Shown in pieces: positions 7,280 to 13,781 of a stretch of DNA of 14,191 nt (positions within the stretch are counted from its first letter, which is position 1; each line of letters begins with the position of its first letter). Location: positions 1-14,191 of the forward strand of contig DVLR01000165.1 in the NCBI GenBank assembly GCA_018715425.1, given 5' to 3'. The notes beneath the pieces are model-generated. The model did no database searches. It was not told the DNA's origin and was given only the letters and a program-made list of their open reading frames with translations. The DNA is from Candidatus Merdenecus merdavium. GTDB lineage: Bacteria; Bacillota; Clostridia; Lachnospirales; Lachnospiraceae. Position numbers and translations under genes: made by a program.

Positions 7280-8581
7280 CTATGCTGATTCTATGCCGTC
7301 TTTATTTCTTACCTTTTTGGTCACTCCTTTTTTAGAAGAAGGTTTTCCTTCATTGTAAAAAATAACAGCCTCTCCAGTACCATTTATGGTCTCTTTTGTT
7401 ATTACACATCTCTCGATGGACTCATCTGATGGTATTTTATACATTAAGTCCATCATGGATGTTTCCATGATGGCACGCAGACCTCGTGCTCCAGTTTTTC
7501 TTTCCATAGTCATCTTAGCAATCTCTTGTATGGCTTCTTCCTTAAACTCTAGCTCTACTTGATCCAGCTCAAAGATCTTCTTAAATTGTTTGATAATAGA
7601 GTTTTTTGGTTCTTGTAGAATACGTATAAGGACATCTTCATCTAATTCATCTAAAGATACAACAACTGGAACACGACCAATGAACTCTGGAATCATTCCA
7701 AACTTAACGAAGTCTTGTGGAAGCACATGTTTTAACACTTCTGCCTTATTAAATGATTCTTCTTCCTTTAATTCAGAACCAAATCCAATGGTCTTTGTAT
7801 CTCTTCTAGTATCAATAATTTTATCAATTCCTTCAAAAGCTCCACCACAAATAAATAGTATATTTGTGGTATCGATTTGAATCAACTCCTGATGTGGATG
7901 TTTTCTTCCTCCTTGTGGAGGAACAGATGCTACGGTTCCTTCTAATATTTTAAGAAGGGCTTGTTGTACACCTTCACCTGAAACATCTCTTGTAATGGAG
8001 GCATTTTCTGATTTTCTAGTTATTTTATCTATTTCATCAATATAAATAATTCCATATTGTGCTCTATCAATATCGTAATCCGCTGATTGTATTAATTTTA
8101 GCAAAATATTTTCTACGTCTTCTCCTACGTAACCTGCCTCTGTAAGTGCTGTGGCATCTGCAATTGCAAATGGGACATTTAACATCTTTGCTAACGTTTG
8201 GGCTAATAGAGTTTTACCAGATCCTGTTGGACCAAGCATTAAAATATTACTTTTTTGTAATTCGACCCCTAGATCCCTTGGTGCCATAATCCTCTTATAA
8301 TGATTATAAACTGCTACGGATAGTACTTTTTTAGCTGACTCTTGCCCGATGACGTAATCATCTAAAAATGCTTTAATCTCCTCTGGTTTTAGCAAATTAA
8401 TTTCTTCAATATCGTCTGACACATAACCATCAAATTCCTCTTCGATAATTTCAGAGCAAATATCAATACATTCATCACAAATGTAAACCCCATTGCTTCC
8501 AGCAATTAGCTTTCGTACTTGATCTTCGCCTTTATGACAAAAGGAACACTTTACTTTTCCTTCTACATTTCTTCCAGCCAT
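7280..8581 (-). CDS. clpX: ATP-dependent Clp protease ATP-binding subunit ClpX
   Basis: A 433-residue AAA+ unfoldase that feeds substrates into the ClpP chamber. The N-terminal zinc-binding domain has four cysteines (Cys12, Cys15, Cys35, Cys38). Further motifs are Walker A GPTGSGKT (117-124), pore loop GYVG (150-153), Walker B IYIDEID (179-185), the GGRKHP loop (224-229), the ClpP-docking loop with IGF (265-267), and the sensor and arginine motifs IGRVP (301-305) and GAR (364-366). All are intact and the length is typical. GAGGTGG precedes the ATG. It lies 164 bp downstream of clpP, with a large structured repeat in the gap, and upstream of lon in the conserved tig-clpP-clpX-lon order. Confidence 0.97.
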   Translation of the reverse strand: MAGRNVEGKVKCSFCHKGEDQVRKLIAGSNGVYICDECIDICSEIIEEEFDGYVSDDIEEINLLKPEEIKAFLDDYVIGQESAKKVLSVAVYNHYKRIMAPRDLGVELQKSNILMLGPTGSGKTLLAQTLAKMLNVPFAIADATALTEAGYVGEDVENILLKLIQSADYDIDRAQYGIIYIDEIDKITRKSENASITRDVSGEGVQQALLKILEGTVASVPPQGGRKHPHQELIQIDTTNILFICGGAFEGIDKIIDTRRDTKTIGFGSELKEEESFNKAEVLKHVLPQDFVKFGMIPEFIGRVPVVVSLDELDEDVLIRILQEPKNSIIKQFKKIFELDQVELEFKEEAIQEIAKMTMERKTGARGLRAIMETSMMDLMYKIPSDESIERCVITKETINGTGEAVIFYNEGKPSSKKGVTKKVRNKDGIESA

Positions 8582-8642
8582 TGTTCCACCTCTATTCTAT
8601 ATCAATTTGAATGCTGCTTCTTTTTTATTATTACTTTATAAG

Positions 8643-8700
8643 GTAAGACTCCCACTTTAACTCTCTGCTAAAAACAGGAGTTCAATAGTCGGAGTCCTAC
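8643..8700. repeat. 58-bp imperfect nested inverted repeat between clpP and clpX
   Basis: Outer arms 8643-8656 and 8687-8700 match at 12 of 14 positions, one exception being G-U in minus-strand RNA. Inside lies a second stem, AACTCTCTG (8659-8667) with CAGGAGTT (8675-8682), with one bulged base and a loop containing AAAAA. No T-run follows on the minus strand, so it is not a typical terminator. Candidates are an RNA processing or stabilising element, an attenuator before clpX, or a small dispersed repeat of the genome. Confidence 0.55.
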
Positions 8701-8745
8701 GTAATGAAAAGCTACTAAATACCTTATTATTACAGATATAATAAA

Positions 8746-9330
8746 CTATCTAATGGTTTGAATCACGTCGTCAATCAAACCGTATGCCTTTGCCTCTTCT
8801 GCACTTAAGTAATGATCTCTTTCGGTATCTACTTCAATGGTTTCTAAAGGCTGGCCTGTATTAGCAGCCAAATATTCATTTAATTTCTTCTTGGTTTGTA
8901 CAATTCTATCTGCAACTATTTTAATATCTGTAGCCTGCCCCTGAGCGCCTCCTGAAGGTTGATGAATCATGATTTCCGCATTGGGAAGAGCAAATCTCTT
9001 TCCTTTGGTTCCACCTGCTAATAAGAATGCTCCCATACTAGCCGCTAGTCCAATACAAGTAGTCGATACATCACACTTAATATATTGCATAGTATCATAG
9101 ATCGCCCACCCAGCTGAGACAGAACCTCCTGGGCTATTAATATATAAGCGAATATCTTTTTTAGGATCTTCAGATTCTAAGAATAACAATTGTGCCACAA
9201 TAACATTGGCACTAACGTCTGTTACCTCTTCCCCTAGAAAAATAATACGGTCTTTTAATAATCGTGAATAAATATCGTAGGAGCGTTCTCCTCTACTCGT
9301 TTGTTCAATGACATAAGGTACTAAACTCAT
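8746..9330 (-). CDS. clpP: ATP-dependent Clp protease proteolytic subunit ClpP
   Basis: A 194-residue serine peptidase that forms the tetradecameric degradation chamber used with ClpX and other Clp ATPases. The catalytic triad is visible as Ser98 (GLAASMG), His123 (MIHQPSGG) and Asp172 (ERDHYLS). The N-terminal LVPYVIEQTSRGERSYDIYSR region is the usual axial-loop sequence after a short propeptide-like start. The length is standard. AAGGAGG lies 7 nt before the ATG. It follows tig by only 39 bp with no terminator between, so tig and clpP are very likely cotranscribed. Confidence 0.97.
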   Translation of the reverse strand: MSLVPYVIEQTSRGERSYDIYSRLLKDRIIFLGEEVTDVSANVIVAQLLFLESEDPKKDIRLYINSPGGSVSAGWAIYDTMQYIKCDVSTTCIGLAASMGAFLLAGGTKGKRFALPNAEIMIHQPSGGAQGQATDIKIVADRIVQTKKKLNEYLAANTGQPLETIEVDTERDHYLSAEEAKAYGLIDDVIQTIR

Positions 9331-9369
9331 GATATATCCTCCTTATTATGATATAAAGAACTTATAATC

Positions 9370-10656
9370 CTAAACTTCCTTTGCAGCTTCTGTTACAAGT
9401 GTAATGGCTTCTTGAAGAGCTAAATCTTTTTTGATTTGTTCTTTTTCGTAATCTCCCATTACCTCTTTTAGTTTGTCTGCTTCCATTTGATACATCTTTG
9501 CCATGTTAGCAATTTCTTCTTCCATTCTCTCATCACTTACTTGGATATCCTCAGCTTCTGCAATAGCTTCCAGGACTAAGCTTGTTTGAATTGTTTTAAG
9601 AGCTTGTGGTCTCATTTGTTCAGATAATCCTTCTTGAGTCAAGCCTGTAAACTGAAAATACTGCTCTAATGATAAACCTTGTTGTTGAATTCTTCTTTCG
9701 AAGTTATCAACCATTTGTTGAGTTTGTCCTTCTACCATAAGATCTGGAATTTCCATGGTTGCGTTTTCAATGATTTTTTCCATCACGGTATCTTCTTTAG
9801 CAGTCTGAGCGTCTTTTTCTTTTTGTTCTCTGATTTTAGCTTTGATATCTGCTCTGTACTCTTTCATCGTATCGAATTCTGATACATCTTTTGCAAAATC
9901 ATCGTCTGCTTCTGGTAATTCCTTCACTTTAATTTCATGAACTATTACTTTGAATAAAGCTGGTTTACCTGCCAACTCTTTTACGTGGTATTCTTCTGGG
10001 AAAGTAACATTTACTTCTACTTCTTCCCCAATGTTCTTTCCGATTAACTGCTCTTCAAATGTATCAATGAAAGAATGAGATCCAATGGTTAAGCTAAAGT
10101 TCTCGCCCTTACCACCTTCAAATGCTTCTCCATCAACAAAACCTTCAAAGTCGATAGAAGTAATATCACCGTCTTCTACAGGTCTATCTTCTACTGTAAT
10201 GGTTCTAGCATTGTTTTCTCTTTCTTTATCAACTTCTTTTTCGATTTCATCTTTCGTCACTCGGATCGTTGTCTTTGGAACTTCAATTCCTTTATACTCA
10301 CCTAATGTAACTTCTGGTTTTACTGCTACTTCTGCAGTAAAGATGAAAGGTTTCCCTTGTTCGATCTGAACTACATCAATTTGTGGTTGAGATACGATAT
10401 CTAGATCACAGTCTGCAATTTCATTACTATATGCAACTGGAATTAAACTATTTGCTGCCTCTTCAAAAAAGATGCCTGCTCCATACATTTTTTCAATCAT
10501 CACTCTTGGAGCTTTCCCTTTTCTAAAACCAGGCATGTTGATGCTGCCTCTATTTTTTAAATAAGCTTGATTTACTGCTTTATCAAATTCCTCTGCGGAT
10601 ACTTCAATGGTAAGTTTCGCCATGTTCTTTTCTAATTTTTCAACTTGTAAACTCAT
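9370..10656 (-). CDS. tig: Trigger factor, ribosome-associated chaperone
   Basis: A 428-residue chaperone that binds nascent chains at the ribosome exit tunnel. The N-terminal domain carries the ribosome-docking signature GFRKGKAP (43-50). The FKBP-type peptidyl-prolyl isomerase domain spans about 158-245, with the DFEGFVDGEAFEGG region typical of trigger factors. The C-terminal helical chaperone domain (about 250-428) is rich in Glu, Lys and Gln. The length is normal and nothing is missing. The ATG follows GGAGG by 7 nt. A candidate promoter lies about 95 nt upstream and a small hairpin sits in the leader just before the ribosome site. Confidence 0.97.
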   Translation of the reverse strand: MSLQVEKLEKNMAKLTIEVSAEEFDKAVNQAYLKNRGSINMPGFRKGKAPRVMIEKMYGAGIFFEEAANSLIPVAYSNEIADCDLDIVSQPQIDVVQIEQGKPFIFTAEVAVKPEVTLGEYKGIEVPKTTIRVTKDEIEKEVDKERENNARTITVEDRPVEDGDITSIDFEGFVDGEAFEGGKGENFSLTIGSHSFIDTFEEQLIGKNIGEEVEVNVTFPEEYHVKELAGKPALFKVIVHEIKVKELPEADDDFAKDVSEFDTMKEYRADIKAKIREQKEKDAQTAKEDTVMEKIIENATMEIPDLMVEGQTQQMVDNFERRIQQQGLSLEQYFQFTGLTQEGLSEQMRPQALKTIQTSLVLEAIAEAEDIQVSDERMEEEIANMAKMYQMEADKLKEVMGDYEKEQIKKDLALQEAITLVTEAAKEV

Positions 10657-10674
10657 TATGGTCCTCCTTTTTTT

Positions 10675-10693
10675 TCCCCTAGTTCAAAGGGGA
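10675..10693. repeat. Small GC-rich hairpin in the tig leader
   Basis: TCCCCT (10675-10680) and AGGGGA (10688-10693) form a 6-bp stem with a 7-nt loop. On the minus strand it is followed by an A-run and then the GGAGG site of tig. It therefore lies inside the predicted 5' leader and is not a terminator for that strand. It may modulate translation or mRNA stability. Confidence 0.45.
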
Positions 10694-10750
10694 CTTACCT
10701 TTTATATATGAAAAGTTTATATACTTCCTCATACTTACAGTCATTTTAGT

Positions 10751-10779
10751 AGTATAGCACAAGCCTCTTAAAAACACCA
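10751..10779 (-). promoter_or_regulatory. Candidate promoter of tig-clpP
   Basis: An extended -10 element TGCTATACT (10751-10759) lies on the minus strand, with a weak -35 (TGGTGT, 10774-10779) at 17-nt spacing. The extended TG motif may compensate for the poor -35. The predicted transcript starts near 10744, giving a leader of about 88 nt. Confidence 0.5.
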
Positions 10780-10849
10780 GTCTTTTTTTGATGTTCCCTG
10801 ACTATTTATCATTTTATTTTCATAGGAACCACATCTATAAAAGCATTTT

Positions 10850-11401
10850 CTATTTTTCATATAAAATAGAATCTTTGACTTGTCTACTGACCTCCTCTGA
10901 ACGTAATTTTGCGATGATCATTAACCCAAAATCAATGGCTGTCCCCATACCCTTACTGGTGATAATATGATGACTCACTTCGACTTTACGTTCTCCTATG
11001 GTAGCACCGTGAAGCTTGTCTTCAAAACCTGGAAAACAAACGGCCCTTTCACCTTGTAAAATTCCGTAATGTCCAAGAACACTAGGAGCTGCGCAAATTG
11101 CCACCAACCATTTTTTATCTTCATGAAACTTTAATAGTAATTTACCAAGCCCTTCATGTTCTTGTAAGGATTTAGTACCTGGCATTCCCCCAGGTAAAAC
11201 CAACATCTGAGCATCTTCAAAGGATTCCTCCTGAAATAATGTGTCACATTTTACTACTATATTATGAGATCCTGTAACGAAATCATCATTTGAAATCGAT
11301 ACGGTTCGAACCTCTATGTCTGCTCTTCTAAGGAGGTCAACCACCGCAAGACCTTCAATTTCTTCAAATCCATCCGCTAAAAAAACGTATACTTTTTTCA
11401 T
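10850..11401 (-). CDS. DJ-1/PfpI (YajL/ThiJ-like) family protein
   Basis: A 183-residue class I glutamine amidotransferase-like protein of the DJ-1/PfpI superfamily. It shows the conserved acidic residue Glu16 (in GFEEIE), the nucleophile elbow with Cys103 (in AICAAPSVLG), and the family motifs LVLPGGMPGT (67-76) and TSKGMGTAIDFGL (148-160). This residue set resembles DJ-1/YajL more than the PfpI peptidases. Members are linked to oxidative or electrophile stress, and proposed deglycase activities remain debated, so the exact reaction is left open. AGGAGA lies 6 nt before the ATG. It is transcribed from a promoter divergent from that of the CYTH gene, and I saw no convincing terminator between it and tig. 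Confidence 0.88.
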   Translation of the reverse strand: MKKVYVFLADGFEEIEGLAVVDLLRRADIEVRTVSISNDDFVTGSHNIVVKCDTLFQEESFEDAQMLVLPGGMPGTKSLQEHEGLGKLLLKFHEDKKWLVAICAAPSVLGHYGILQGERAVCFPGFEDKLHGATIGERKVEVSHHIITSKGMGTAIDFGLMIIAKLRSEEVSRQVKDSILYEK

Positions 11402-11439
11402 AGAATTCTCCTATCTTCGTCTCTTATTTGTCTTTCTCC

Positions 11440-11468
11440 ATTCTAACACTTCTCCCTAGTATTTTCCA
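11440..11468 (-). promoter_or_regulatory. Candidate promoter of the DJ-1-like gene
   Basis: On the minus strand an extended -10 TGTTAGAAT (TAGAAT at 11440-11445) is preceded at 17-nt spacing by TGGAAA (11463-11468), four of six -35 matches. Its -35 occupies the same bases as the candidate -35 of the divergent CYTH promoter. Confidence 0.45.
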
Positions 11469-11490
11469 TACCTAGATGGTAAGATATACT
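11463..11490 (+). promoter_or_regulatory. Candidate promoter of the CYTH gene
   Basis: -35 TTTCCA (11463-11468, four of six) and -10 TATACT (11485-11490, five of six) are spaced by 16 nt. The predicted start is near 11497, directly at the left end of the 24-bp palindrome. Confidence 0.45.
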
Positions 11491-11497
11491 TAGAGCA

Positions 11498-11521
11498 ATG
11501 AGTATTTAGCTAAATACTCAT
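11498..11521. promoter_or_regulatory. Perfect 24-bp palindrome, likely operator or leader hairpin
   Basis: The 12-bp half ATGAGTATTTAG is followed immediately by its exact reverse complement. It begins about 8 bp after the -10 box of the CYTH promoter and ends 27 bp before the ATG. This is a classic place for a dimeric repressor to block transcription. As RNA it would form a hairpin at the extreme 5' end of the message. No T-run follows, so it is not a terminator. Confidence 0.65.
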
Positions 11522-11548
11522 CTACATCAAATCATTTTAGGAGGCTTT

Positions 11549-12013
11549 ATGGAAATAGAACGAAAATATTTAATAGATAACATCCCCTCTCACATTTATG
11601 ACCATCCATATAAGGATTTAGAACAAGGATATCTGTGTATGGATCCAGTCATTCGCATTAGAAAAGAAGAGGATGAATATTTTCTCACATACAAATCGAA
11701 AGGATTGTTAGCTAGAGAGGAGCATAACCTTCCTCTTACCGAAGAGTCCTACTTACATCTAAAGGAAAAAGTGGATGGAGCAATGATTACAAAAAGGCGT
11801 TATTATATTCCTATGGAAAATCACTTGACCATGGAATTAGATATTTTTAAGGAAGCATTACATCCTCTAGTAACAGTAGAAGTAGAATTTGCTACAATAG
11901 AAGAGGCAAATGCATTTGTTCCCCCTAGTTGGTTTGGAAAAGATGTGACTTTTGATCCGAAATATAAAAATAATTATTTGGCAACATTATCATATGGTAA
12001 TTTTCTTCCCTAA
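11549..12013 (+). CDS. CYTH-domain (triphosphate tunnel metalloenzyme) protein
   Basis: A 154-residue stand-alone CYTH protein. The diagnostic ExExK motif is at the extreme N terminus (Glu2, Glu4, Lys6 in MEIERKY). Further tunnel residues expected to bind phosphates and metal are Arg36 and Arg38 (VIRIRK), Lys49 and Lys51 (TYKSKG), Lys82-Arg84 (KRRYY), Glu96 and Asp98 (MELDIF), and Glu111 and Glu113 (VEVEF). This spacing fits the superfamily that includes inorganic triphosphatases, thiamine triphosphatases and class IV adenylate cyclases. Small bacterial members of this size usually hydrolyse triphosphate, but the substrate cannot be told from sequence. AGGAGG lies 5 nt before the ATG. It appears monocistronic, with the palindrome at 11498-11521 in its promoter region. 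Confidence 0.85.
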   Translation: MEIERKYLIDNIPSHIYDHPYKDLEQGYLCMDPVIRIRKEEDEYFLTYKSKGLLAREEHNLPLTEESYLHLKEKVDGAMITKRRYYIPMENHLTMELDIFKEALHPLVTVEVEFATIEEANAFVPPSWFGKDVTFDPKYKNNYLATLSYGNFLP

Positions 12014-12208
12014 TCTTTTATAACTTCCGTATGTTTTTATATGCAATGACTCTTTATCCTCTTACTTATGCCCTTATATCATGTGCATAAGCATATTTGT
12101 ACATTGTTTCATTTTTTTATTATTCAGTATACACTAAATCTATAGTTTCTAATTAAGATCAATTCATAAGAATAATAAAATCTTATACTTTAAAGGAGAT
12201 AATGAGAC

Positions 12209-12442
12209 ATGAACGCAAAACGTGAAAACCAATACAGACAACTAGGGCTTACCATTGCCTATTATAGAAAATTAAAAGGACTTACTCAACTTCAATTAGC
12301 CGAAAAGATTAATCTTAGCAGAACTCATATTAGTAATATAGAAGCTCCTAATATGAAAACCTCGATCTCTTTAGATGGTCTATTCGATATTGCCGATGCT
12401 CTTGAAGTTCAGGTAAAGCAATTTTTTGAATTCAGAGAATAA
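12209..12442 (+). CDS. Small XRE-family helix-turn-helix regulator
   Basis: A 77-residue protein that is essentially one Cro/C1-type helix-turn-helix domain. The helix-turn-helix runs from about 25 to 46 (LTQLQLAEKINLSRTHISNIE). The following helices contain the FDIADALEV stretch common in XRE regulators. There is no extra sensing or oligomerisation domain, so it probably acts as a dimer on a palindromic site; the target is unknown. AAGGAG lies 10 nt before the ATG, a slightly long gap. A weak promoter is possible at 12104-12133 (TTGTTT, 18 nt, TATACA). It is closed by a strong terminator, so it is probably a single-gene unit separate from the glycosyltransferase downstream. Confidence 0.85.
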   Translation: MNAKRENQYRQLGLTIAYYRKLKGLTQLQLAEKINLSRTHISNIEAPNMKTSISLDGLFDIADALEVQVKQFFEFRE

Positions 12443-12468
12443 TCATAAAACACTCTAACCTCCTGAAA

Positions 12469-12521
12469 GCCTGATCCATAAGAAGTTTCTAACTCACACT
12501 TCTTATGGATTAGGCTTTTTT
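12469..12521 (+). terminator. Strong intrinsic terminator after the XRE gene
   Basis: Arms 12469-12486 (GCCTGATCCATAAGAAGT) and 12498-12515 form an 18-bp stem with one G-U pair and an 11-nt loop, followed by six T. The flanking AAA/TTT can extend the stem. It isolates the regulator from the glycosyltransferase. Confidence 0.92.
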
Positions 12522-12544
12522 CTATCTATCTCTATCCAGTAACA

Positions 12545-12573
12545 CACCTTATGAAAGCCCTAGTCATATCTTA
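12545..12573 (+). promoter_or_regulatory. Sigma-K-like promoter of the glycosyltransferase
   Basis: CACC (12545-12548), a 16-nt spacer and CATATCTTA (12565-12573) fit the Bacillus sigma-K pattern mACm-N16-CATAnnnTA. The predicted start, near 12580, lies about 12 nt ahead of the AGGAGG ribosome site. This implies late mother-cell expression during sporulation, by analogy with Bacillus. Confidence 0.5.
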
Positions 12574-12602
12574 TTAGGAGATCAATATGATAGGAGGACA
12601 TT

Positions 12603-13679
12603 ATGATAACCATTAGTTTATGTATGATTGTTAAAAATGAAGAAGACGTTCTTGCCAGATGTTTATCTAGTGCAAAAAATCTTGTAGATGAAGTTATCAT
12701 TATAGATACAGGTTCTACTGATAAAACAAAAGAAATTGCCTTACAATTTACTGATAAGATCTATGACTTTGAATGGATGGATGATTTCTCTGCTGCAAGA
12801 AACTATTCTTTTTCAAAAGCCACTATGGATTATGCCATGTGGCTAGATGCTGATGATATCATCACAAAACAGAATCAACTTGATTTTCTAACCCTGAAGA
12901 AAAGCTTAGATTCCAACATCGATATTGTTATGTTGAAATACCATACTAGTTTTAATGAAAATGGGGAACCTACTTTTTCTTATTATAGGGAGCGCATCAT
13001 TAAAAATGGAAAAGGATACTTATGGCAAAGCCCTATTCATGAAGCTATTACTCCATACGGAACGATTATACACTCCGATGTAGCCATACATCACAAAAAG
13101 TTAAAGGCTTCGGATCCTGATAGAAATCTACGTATTTTTGAAAAAATCATATCAGAAGGTCAGACTTTAGATCCTAGGCAACAGTTTTATTATGCCAGAG
13201 AGCTATACTACCATCAGCGATATGAGGATGCTATTGCAGTATTAGAAACCTTTCTAGATCATGAAAAAGGCTGGGTAGAAAATAACATAGAAGCATGTAA
13301 ACAACTTTCCTACTGCTATGATCAAATCAATGAAGATAAAAAAGCTCTTCTTTCCTTATTTAGAAGCTTTTCTTTTGATCAACCTCGTGCAGAAATCTGC
13401 TGTGATATAGGGAAGTACTTCTTTGATCGTGACGATTATACCACGGCTATTTTTTGGTATGAAACCGCTCTAACAAGAAAAAGAAAGGATACTTCAGGAG
13501 GATTTGTCTTACCAGACTGTTATGATTATATCCCCTATTTACAATTATGTGTCTGCTACGACAAAACTGGAGATACTATAAAAGCAAATGCATACAATGA
13601 AAAAGCAGGTAGCGTCAAGCCTCATTCTTCTGCTTATCTTTCTAATAAAGACTATTTTAAAAAAAAGTTAAAAGGATAA
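12603..13679 (+). CDS. Family 2 glycosyltransferase with TPR-like C-terminal region
   Basis: A 358-residue soluble glycosyltransferase. The N-terminal GT-A domain (about 1-165) begins with SLCMIVKNEEDVLARCL, followed by the nucleotide-binding DTGSTD (35-40) and the metal-binding LDADD (81-85). Residues from about 190 onward are helical, with TPR-like repeats such as YYARELYYHQRYEDAIAVLETFL (about 196-218) and KYFFDRDDYTTAIFWYETAL (271-290). This architecture is shared by SunS-like and related enzymes that put sugars on peptides or proteins. There is no signal peptide or membrane segment. AGGAGG lies 5 nt before the ATG, and a sigma-K-like promoter precedes it. Its only downstream neighbour, after 102 bp, is the collagen-like gene, a plausible acceptor with dozens of threonines. 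C. difficile sgtA lies next to bclA3 in the same way. The sugar donor is unknown. Confidence 0.85.
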   Translation: MITISLCMIVKNEEDVLARCLSSAKNLVDEVIIIDTGSTDKTKEIALQFTDKIYDFEWMDDFSAARNYSFSKATMDYAMWLDADDIITKQNQLDFLTLKKSLDSNIDIVMLKYHTSFNENGEPTFSYYRERIIKNGKGYLWQSPIHEAITPYGTIIHSDVAIHHKKLKASDPDRNLRIFEKIISEGQTLDPRQQFYYARELYYHQRYEDAIAVLETFLDHEKGWVENNIEACKQLSYCYDQINEDKKALLSLFRSFSFDQPRAEICCDIGKYFFDRDDYTTAIFWYETALTRKRKDTSGGFVLPDCYDYIPYLQLCVCYDKTGDTIKANAYNEKAGSVKPHSSAYLSNKDYFKKKLKG

Positions 13680-13700
13680 ATATAGACTTTCTTCGCTATG

Positions 13701-13728
13701 AACCAATCAACAAGAATCTCATATATTA
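13701..13728 (+). promoter_or_regulatory. Sigma-K-like promoter of the collagen-like gene
   Basis: AACC (13701-13704), a 15-nt spacer and CATATATTA (13720-13728) fit mACm and CATAnnnTA, the spacer being one base shorter than the usual 16. The predicted start is near 13735, about 47 nt before the ATG. This would allow expression separately from the glycosyltransferase. Confidence 0.4.
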
Positions 13729-13731
13729 TAC

Positions 13732-13757
13732 TAACAGAGCATTCAGATACTCTGTTA
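13732..13757 (+). repeat. Leader hairpin before the collagen-like gene
   Basis: TAACAGAG (13732-13739) and CTCTGTTA (13750-13757) are exact complements with a 10-nt loop. It lies at the predicted 5' end of the collagen-like message. With no T-run after it (AATATACG), it is more likely a 5' stabilising structure than a terminator of the glycosyltransferase gene. Confidence 0.45.
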
Positions 13758-13781
13758 AATATACGAAAAAGGTGATAATAA

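Noticed and set aside
8643..8700. T-box or other riboswitch before clpX
   Set aside because: No conserved T-box sequence or specifier arrangement is visible and clpX is not an expected target; kept only as an unexplained structured repeat.
10780..10849. Terminator after the DJ-1-like gene (GTTCC...GGAAC pairing)
   Set aside because: Only five base pairs over a long loop, followed by A-rich rather than T-rich sequence on the minus strand.
12065..12091. Hairpin CTTATGC...GCATAAG as terminator of the CYTH gene
   Set aside because: The stem is only 7 bp with a 13-nt loop and no T-run follows. No convincing terminator was found in 12014-12208.
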